A stretch of 11,039 nt of DNA from Actinomycetes bacterium (GTDB lineage: Bacteria; Actinomycetota; Actinomycetes; Actinomycetales; Cellulomonadaceae). Numbering within the stretch: position 1 is the stretch's first letter; the number at the start of each line of letters is the position of its first letter. The stretch is from assembly GCA_023389455.1 (NCBI GenBank), contig JAEWEJ010000234.1, positions 1 to 11,039 on the forward strand, written 5' to 3'. The notes below the pieces were generated by a model that searched no databases, was not told the DNA's origin, and saw only the letters and a program-made list of their open reading frames with translations. Made by a program: the position numbers and the translations under genes. Of this stretch, positions 7,030-11,039 are shown piece by piece.

Positions 7030-8039
7030 TCGACGTCGCCCGCGCCTACCACCTCGCGTGGCGGGTGGGCCACCGGGTCCCCGGCGTCCTCGTCCGTGGC
7101 CTGTCCACGCTCGGCGCGGACGTCGCGTGGTGGCGTCACGGCTCCGGCGTCCGCCGCCTCGAGGCCAACCTCGCGCGGGTGCGCCCCGAGCTGGACGAGC
7201 GCGCGCTGCGCCGGCTGTCCCGCGCGGGCATGCGGTCGTACATGCGCTACTTCGGCGAGGCGTTCACCCTCCGCGCGCTGAGCACGGACCAGCTCGCGGC
7301 CCGCGTGCGGGTCGAGGGCCTCGAGAACGTGCAGCCGCACCTCGACGTGGGGCGGCAGGTGGTCGTCGCCCTCGGGCACACGGGCAACTGGGACCTCGCC
7401 GGCGCCTGGGCCACCGCCCACGTCGCGCCGGTCACGACCGTCGCCGAGCGGCTGAGGCCCGAGGAGCTCTTCCAGGAGTTCCTCGCCTTCCGCGAGAGCA
7501 TCGGCCTGCGGATCATCCCGCTGACGGGGGCCGGTGACGTCTTCCGGCAGCTGGTGCGGGTGGCACGCACCGGACCGGGGCTGCTGCCGCTGCTGGCCGA
7601 CCGCGACCTCACGGCCAAGGGCCTCGAGGTCGACCTGTTCGGGCAGCGCGCGCGGGTCGCGGCCGGCCCCGCCGCGCTGGCGGTCACCACCGGTGCGCCG
7701 CTGGTCGCCGCGTCGATCACCTACGAGCGGCTGCAGCGCCCCCGGCGCCGCGCGGCCGGCAGCCCGTGGGGCATCGTCGTGCGGTTCAGCCCGCGCATCG
7801 AGGTGCCGGCCGACGTCCCGCGCGCCGAGAAGGTCCACGCCCTGACGCAGGCGTGGGTCGACGTGCTGGCCGAGCAGATCCACGCCCGCCCGCAGGACTG
7901 GCACATGCTGCAGCGCGTCTTCGTCGCGGACCTGGACCCGGCGCGCGACGCGTCCCGGCGTCGCGACGCGGCGCACGACGAGCCCGCGCCCGACGGCACC
8001 GCGGGTGACGACCCCCTCGACCTGGGAGCCACGACGTGA
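7026..8039 (+). CDS. patA: Phosphatidylinositol mannoside acyltransferase (PatA-like)
   Basis: This enzyme belongs to the lipid A lauroyl/myristoyl acyltransferase-like family and moves an acyl group from acyl-CoA to the first mannose of PIM1 or PIM2 at the inner face of the membrane. The 337-residue product has the catalytic HX4D motif HTGNWD (H118, D123). It also has the conserved block around LLADRDLT and GLEVDLFGQ (189-207), then ARVAAGPAALA (209-219) and the late PQDWHMLQRVF (289-299). The charged N-terminal region with RYFGEAF (74-80) also fits the family. After about residue 302 there is a 35-residue Asp/Arg/Ala-rich tail that is probably disordered. GTG 7026 overlaps the pgsA stop by 4 bases (GTGA). 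The frame is open far upstream, but that part lies over pgsA and is a shadow. The mycobacterial equivalent is Rv2611c. The acyl chain used cannot be read from sequence. Confidence 0.93.
   Translation: MIDVARAYHLAWRVGHRVPGVLVRGLSTLGADVAWWRHGSGVRRLEANLARVRPELDERALRRLSRAGMRSYMRYFGEAFTLRALSTDQLAARVRVEGLENVQPHLDVGRQVVVALGHTGNWDLAGAWATAHVAPVTTVAERLRPEELFQEFLAFRESIGLRIIPLTGAGDVFRQLVRVARTGPGLLPLLADRDLTAKGLEVDLFGQRARVAAGPAALAVTTGAPLVAASITYERLQRPRRRAAGSPWGIVVRFSPRIEVPADVPRAEKVHALTQAWVDVLAEQIHARPQDWHMLQRVFVADLDPARDASRRRDAAHDEPAPDGTAGDDPLDLGATT
8024..8028 (+). promoter_or_regulatory. Ribosome binding site of pimA
   Basis: GGGAG lies 7 bases before GTG 8036, within the end of the acyltransferase gene. 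It supports this start even though the GTGA overlap would also allow coupled re-initiation. Confidence 0.55.
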
Positions 8040-9241
8040 CGACCACCCGTCCGCTGCGCGTGGGGATCGTGTGCCCCTACTCCTTCGACGTGCCCGGCGG
8101 CGTGCAGTTCCACGTCCGCGACCTGGCAGAGTCGCTCATCGCACGCGGCCACGAGGTGTCGGTGCTGGCACCGGCGGCCGACGACACCCCCGTGCCGCCG
8201 TACCTCGTGGCGGCGGGTCGTGCCGTGCCGGTGCACTACAACGGCTCGGTCGCACGGCTGACCTTCGGGCCGGTCACCGCGGGCCGCGTGCGCCGCTGGC
8301 TGACCGCCGGGGAGTTCGACGTGCTGCACCTGCACGAACCCGTGACGCCGAGCCTGGGCATGCTCGCGCTGTGGATCGCGGACGGGCCGGTCGTGGCGAC
8401 GTTCCACACGTCGATCGTGCGGTCCCGGTCCCTGCAGATGGCGTACCCCCTGGTGCGGCAGTCCCTGGAGAAGATCTCCCTGCGCATCGCGGTGTCGGAG
8501 GACGCCCGGCGCACGCTGGTCGAGCACCTCGGCGGCGACGCGGTGGTGATCCCCAACGGGGTGTGGGTCGACACGTTCGCCACGGCCGGCACGGACCCGC
8601 GCTGGACCGGCACGCCCCAGGCGCCCACGGTGGCGTTCCTCGGGCGGCTGGACGAGCCGCGCAAGGGACTGGCGGTCCTGCTGCGTGCCGTCGGGACCGT
8701 CCTCGACACGTACCCCGGGGCGCGCGTCCTCGTCGCGGGACGCGGCGAGACGGGCCAGGAGCAGGCGCGCGAGGTGCTGGGCGACCGCGCCGGCGCGGTC
8801 GAGTTCCTCGGCGGCGTGAGCGAGGAGGACAAGGCCCGGCTCCTCGCCTCGGTGGACGTGTACTGCGCACCGCAGACGGGTGGCGAGAGCTTCGGCATCG
8901 TCCTGGTCGAGGCCATGGCCGCCGGGACGACCGTCGTGGCCAGCGACCTGGGCGCCTTCGCGCGGGTGCTCGACGACGGCGAGGCCGGCGTCCTGTTCCG
9001 CACGGGGGACCCCGCGGACCTCGGCGCGACGCTCGTGCGGGTGCTGGGTGACGCCGCGCTGCGCGAGCGCGTGAGCGCGCACGCGTCGCGCGTCGTGGGG
9101 CGGTACGACTGGTCGGCGGTGACCGACCAGGTGCTGGCCGTGTACGAGATGGCCGTGGCCGGCCGCGACGCGCCCGTCGGTGAGGACCCGTCGTCGCTGC
9201 GTGGCGCGCGGCTGCTCGAGATGCGGCGGAACCGCTCGTGA
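8036..9241 (+). CDS. pimA: Phosphatidylinositol alpha-mannosyltransferase PimA (GT4 family)
   Basis: PimA transfers mannose from GDP-mannose to the 2-position of the inositol in phosphatidylinositol, the first committed step of PIM synthesis, at the cytoplasmic face of the membrane. The 401-residue product is a GT-B fold, GT4-type enzyme. The N-terminal domain has the glycine-rich loop VPGGVQFHVRDLAE (19-32) and H124 in ATFHTS. The C-terminal donor-binding domain has FLGRLDEPRKG (201-211) with R204 and K210, then GGESFGIVLVEAMAAG (282-297) with the EX7E pair E284 and E292. These correspond to the residues known in mycobacterial PimA (Arg196, Lys202 and Glu274 in M. smegmatis). The start GTG overlaps the acyltransferase stop by 4 bases and has a GGGAG site. 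The last 30 or so residues (after about 370) look like a flexible tail. Neighbours on both sides support the specific assignment over other GT4 enzymes. Confidence 0.96.
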   Translation: MTTTRPLRVGIVCPYSFDVPGGVQFHVRDLAESLIARGHEVSVLAPAADDTPVPPYLVAAGRAVPVHYNGSVARLTFGPVTAGRVRRWLTAGEFDVLHLHEPVTPSLGMLALWIADGPVVATFHTSIVRSRSLQMAYPLVRQSLEKISLRIAVSEDARRTLVEHLGGDAVVIPNGVWVDTFATAGTDPRWTGTPQAPTVAFLGRLDEPRKGLAVLLRAVGTVLDTYPGARVLVAGRGETGQEQAREVLGDRAGAVEFLGGVSEEDKARLLASVDVYCAPQTGGESFGIVLVEAMAAGTTVVASDLGAFARVLDDGEAGVLFRTGDPADLGATLVRVLGDAALRERVSAHASRVVGRYDWSAVTDQVLAVYEMAVAGRDAPVGEDPSSLRGARLLEMRRNRS

Positions 9242-9915
9242 CGGGCCTGGCGGACGGCACCGTCGTCCTGGTGGTCGTGGGCGTCGTGCTGCTCGTGCTG
9301 TGGCTCGTGTGGGTGCGGGCGAGCCGGCTCGACCGGCTGCACCGCAAGGTCGCCGCGTCGCGCGCGGTGGTCGACGCCCAGCTGGTCCGGCGTGCGACGG
9401 TGGCGGCGGAGCTGGCGAGCACCGGGCTGCTGGACCCCGCGAGCTCGCTGGTCCTCAGCGAGGCCGTGTGGGAGTCCCTCGCGGCCGCCGGGTCCGGCGA
9501 CCTCCCCGTGGGGCTCGTGCCACCGGACGTGCGCGCGGCGCTGGACGCACCGTCCCCGGACGGGGAGCGCCCGGACCGGGCGCAGGTGGAGAGCGAGCTG
9601 ACCGGGGCGCTGCGCGAGATCCTCGACGACCCGCAGGAGGTCGCGGCGCTGGCGACGGACCCGCAGGGCGCGCAGCTGCTCGACGACCTCGCCGCAGCCT
9701 GGTACCGCGTGCAGCTCGCACGCCGGTTCCACAACGAGGCCGTCGCGCAGACGCGTCGCGTGCGGCGCAGCGTCCTGGTGCGGCTGCTCCGGCTGGCGGG
9801 CCACGCGCCGGAGCCGACGACGCTGGAGATGGACGACGCGTGGCCGCACGGGCTGGCGCACCCCGGCGAGAGCGTCCGTCCTCCGCACGCCGGGGTCGAC
9901 GAGCCCGCGGTCTGA
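9238..9915 (+). CDS. Membrane-anchored protein with divergent LemA-like features
   Basis: The function is unknown. The 225-residue product begins with one strong hydrophobic segment (residues 8-26, mostly Val and Leu) followed by a basic patch, so an N-terminal anchor with the rest cytoplasmic is likely. The body is predominantly helical. Two places recall LemA-family proteins: SRLDRLHRKVAASRAVVDAQLVRR (29-52), like the LemA start with its D-x-Q-L-x-R-R motif, and AWYRVQLARRFHNEAV (154-169), like the LemA A-R-x-F-Y-N-x-A-V motif. A short hydrophobic stretch then leads to an acidic PEPTTLEMDD (191-200). The middle part is more variable than in LemA. In M. tuberculosis this position is held by Rv2609c, a membrane protein with a NUDIX domain; no NUDIX box is present here. 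GTG 9238 overlaps the pimA stop by 4 bases, so it is probably co-translated with pimA and may serve the same membrane pathway. Confidence 0.82.
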   Translation: MTGLADGTVVLVVVGVVLLVLWLVWVRASRLDRLHRKVAASRAVVDAQLVRRATVAAELASTGLLDPASSLVLSEAVWESLAAAGSGDLPVGLVPPDVRAALDAPSPDGERPDRAQVESELTGALREILDDPQEVAALATDPQGAQLLDDLAAAWYRVQLARRFHNEAVAQTRRVRRSVLVRLLRLAGHAPEPTTLEMDDAWPHGLAHPGESVRPPHAGVDEPAV

Positions 9916-9966
9916 CCCGCGTGTCCGCTTGCCGGGCGGCCACGGGGCCACGGCCGCGCGACTGCC

Positions 9967-9972
9967 TAGGAT
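9967..9972 (+). promoter_or_regulatory. -10 element of pdxS
   Basis: TAGGAT matches the TANNNT -10 consensus in a region otherwise almost without A or T. Transcription would start near 9979, leaving a leader of about 90 bases. No convincing -35 is seen at the usual distance; that place is taken by the GGCCACGG tandem repeat. Confidence 0.5.
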
Positions 9973-10055
9973 GGGCGCGTCCCGACCACGGCGGCCGGTG
10001 CTCCCGCCCCGCCGCGTGCGGCCGGGCAGCCGCCGCGCGTCCTGCACCGCCGATC

Positions 10056-10062
10056 GAAGAGG
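10056..10062 (+). promoter_or_regulatory. Ribosome binding site of pdxS
   Basis: GAAGAGG stands 6 bases before GTG 10069 and supports this start. Confidence 0.65.
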
Positions 10063-10068
10063 TCTGAC

Positions 10069-10977
10069 GTGATCGAGAACTCCCAGCCCGCCGCCGGTGA
10101 GGTCGGAACCGCGCGGGTCAAGCGCGGCATGGCCGAGATGCTCAAGGGCGGCGTCATCATGGACGTCGTCACCCCGGAGCAGGCCAAGATCGCCGAGGAC
10201 GCGGGCGCCGTCGCCGTCATGGCGCTCGAGCGGGTCCCCGCCGACATCCGCGCCCAGGGCGGCGTCGCGCGCATGAGCGACCCCGACCTCATCGACGGCA
10301 TCATCTCGACGGTCTCCATCCCCGTGATGGCCAAGGCCCGCATCGGCCACTTCGTCGAGGCGCAGGTGCTGCAGTCGCTCGGCGTCGACTACGTCGACGA
10401 GTCCGAGGTGCTCACGCCCGCCGACTACGCGCACCACATCGACAAGTGGGCGTTCACCGTGCCCTTCGTGTGCGGTGCGACCAACCTGGGCGAGGCGCTG
10501 CGGCGGATCACCGAGGGTGCCGCGATGATCCGCTCGAAGGGCGAGGCGGGGACCGGTGACGTCTCGAACGCGACGACGCACATGCGCACGCTGCGCGACG
10601 AGATCCGCCGTCTGACGTCGCTGCCCGAGGACGAGCTGTACCTCGCGGCCAAGGACCTGCAGGCGCCGTACGAGCTCGTCAAGGAGGTCGCGACGGCCGG
10701 GAAGCTGCCCGTCGTGCTCTTCACCGCCGGTGGCATCGCGACGCCGGCCGACGCCGCGATGATGATGCAGCTCGGCGCCGAGGGCGTGTTCGTGGGCTCG
10801 GGCATCTTCAAGTCGGGCAACCCCGCCGAGCGCGCCGCCGCCATCGTCAAGGCGACGACGTTCTACGACGACCCCGACGTGATCGCGAAGGTCTCGCGTG
10901 GTCTCGGCGACGCGATGGTCGGCATCAACGTCGACGACGTGCCGGTGCCGCACCGGCTCGCCGAGCGAGGCTGGTGA
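10069..10977 (+). CDS. pdxS: Pyridoxal 5'-phosphate synthase, PdxS (lyase) subunit
   Basis: PdxS builds pyridoxal 5'-phosphate (active vitamin B6) from a pentose phosphate, glyceraldehyde 3-phosphate and ammonia supplied by the glutaminase PdxT. It forms a 12-subunit (beta/alpha)8-barrel complex in the cytoplasm. The 302-residue product is full length and highly conserved. D32 (MDVVTPEQA), K89 (PVMAKARIGHF) and K157 (IRSKGEAGTGDV) correspond to Asp24, Lys81 and Lys149 of the Bacillus subtilis enzyme, the residues that carry the substrate and intermediates. The phosphate-binding loops GEAGTGD (158-164) and FTAGGIATP to GAEGVFVGSGIFKS are present. The C-terminus LAERGW is typical. Compared with B. 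subtilis it has about 8 extra N-terminal residues, which are common in actinobacteria. It has its own promoter-like sequence and overlaps the next reading frame by 4 bases. Confidence 0.98.
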   Translation: MIENSQPAAGEVGTARVKRGMAEMLKGGVIMDVVTPEQAKIAEDAGAVAVMALERVPADIRAQGGVARMSDPDLIDGIISTVSIPVMAKARIGHFVEAQVLQSLGVDYVDESEVLTPADYAHHIDKWAFTVPFVCGATNLGEALRRITEGAAMIRSKGEAGTGDVSNATTHMRTLRDEIRRLTSLPEDELYLAAKDLQAPYELVKEVATAGKLPVVLFTAGGIATPADAAMMMQLGAEGVFVGSGIFKSGNPAERAAAIVKATTFYDDPDVIAKVSRGLGDAMVGINVDDVPVPHRLAERGW

Positions 10978-11039
10978 GCACCGCCGCCGACGGCCGGTCG
11001 TCGCCCCCCGGGCCCCCCGGGGGGCGCCGCGCCCCCCCC
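10974..11039 (+). CDS. Start of a downstream gene, cut by the window end (possibly pdxT or a thioesterase gene)
   Basis: GTGA at 10974-10977 overlaps the pdxS stop in the same way as three gene junctions upstream. The frame stays open for 22 codons to the window end, beginning MSTAADGRSSPPG. No domain is visible. By known gene order the next gene could be pdxT, the glutaminase partner of PdxS, or a TesB-type thioesterase as in mycobacteria. The last 38 bases are pure G and C in homopolymer runs, so the reading frame there may be unreliable. Confidence 0.4.
   Translation, partial: MSTAADGRSSPPGPPGGRRAPP

Larger units (their letters stand above)
9916..10068. other. Intergenic region upstream of pdxS
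   Basis: These 153 bases hold no gene. They contain two adjacent copies of GGCCACGG (9938-9945 and 9946-9953), a -10-like TAGGAT (9967-9972) and the pdxS ribosome-binding site. They also contain two copies of GCGGCCGG (9991-9998 and 10018-10025). Because CGGCCG is its own reverse complement, those two could pair in the mRNA leader. I see no clear terminator after the preceding gene; only a weak 5-bp inverted repeat spans its stop codon (9906-9921). Confidence 0.6.

Noticed and set aside
8236..10953. 905-codon minus-strand open frame opposite pimA to pdxS
   Set aside because: It crosses a clear intergenic region and several real genes, and its translation changes character along its length in line with the opposite-strand genes rather than as a protein.
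1..11039. Search for mobile elements, CRISPR arrays, tRNA or rRNA genes and attachment sites
   Set aside because: No transposase or integrase, no regularly spaced repeats, no tRNA-like sequence and no compositional break were seen. The region is syntenic with known actinobacterial chromosomes.

Overview
The window reads as chromosomal DNA of a very GC-rich actinobacterium. The third codon position is almost always G or C, every supported start codon is GTG, and the core is a phosphatidylinositol mannoside (PIM) gene block found only in Actinobacteria. The gene order thrS, HIT protein, pgsA, patA-like acyltransferase, pimA, (one variable gene), pdxS matches the Mycobacterium tuberculosis Rv2614c-Rv2606c block. 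The protein style suggests the Micrococcales, perhaps Cellulomonas or a relative; that placement is an impression, not a measurement.

Layout: all genes are on the + strand. Bases 1-1566 hold the C-terminal 521 residues of a LuxR-type regulator cut by the window edge. A hairpin at 1571-1589 follows it. Bases 1601-3670 encode a complete glutamine-dependent NAD+ synthetase. A second hairpin (3704-3725) and a -10-like hexamer (3727-3732) separate it from a tight six-gene run, 3819-9915: thrS, a HIT-family protein, pgsA, a PIM acyltransferase, pimA and a small membrane-anchored protein with LemA-like features. Gaps in this run are 3 and 7 bases, then three 4-base GTGA overlaps, so it looks like one transcript with coupled translation. 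A 153-base intergenic region with a -10-like TAGGAT leads to pdxS (10069-10977). Another GTGA overlap opens a reading frame that runs off the window end, through 38 bases of pure G+C.

How the genes fit together: pgsA makes phosphatidylinositol phosphate from CDP-diacylglycerol, pimA adds the first mannose to phosphatidylinositol, and the acyltransferase acylates that mannose, so three consecutive steps of PIM synthesis sit together. Threonyl-tRNA synthetase and a HIT-family nucleotide phosphorylase/hydrolase precede them; the HIT enzyme may use the Ap4A that aminoacyl-tRNA synthetases produce as a side product. NadE and PdxS serve NAD and vitamin B6 synthesis.

This is mostly a conserved housekeeping region. 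I see no mobile element, CRISPR array, RNA gene or clear new system. The item most worth pursuing is the small gene after pimA, which looks like a divergent LemA-type protein in a place where mycobacteria carry a NUDIX-domain membrane protein.
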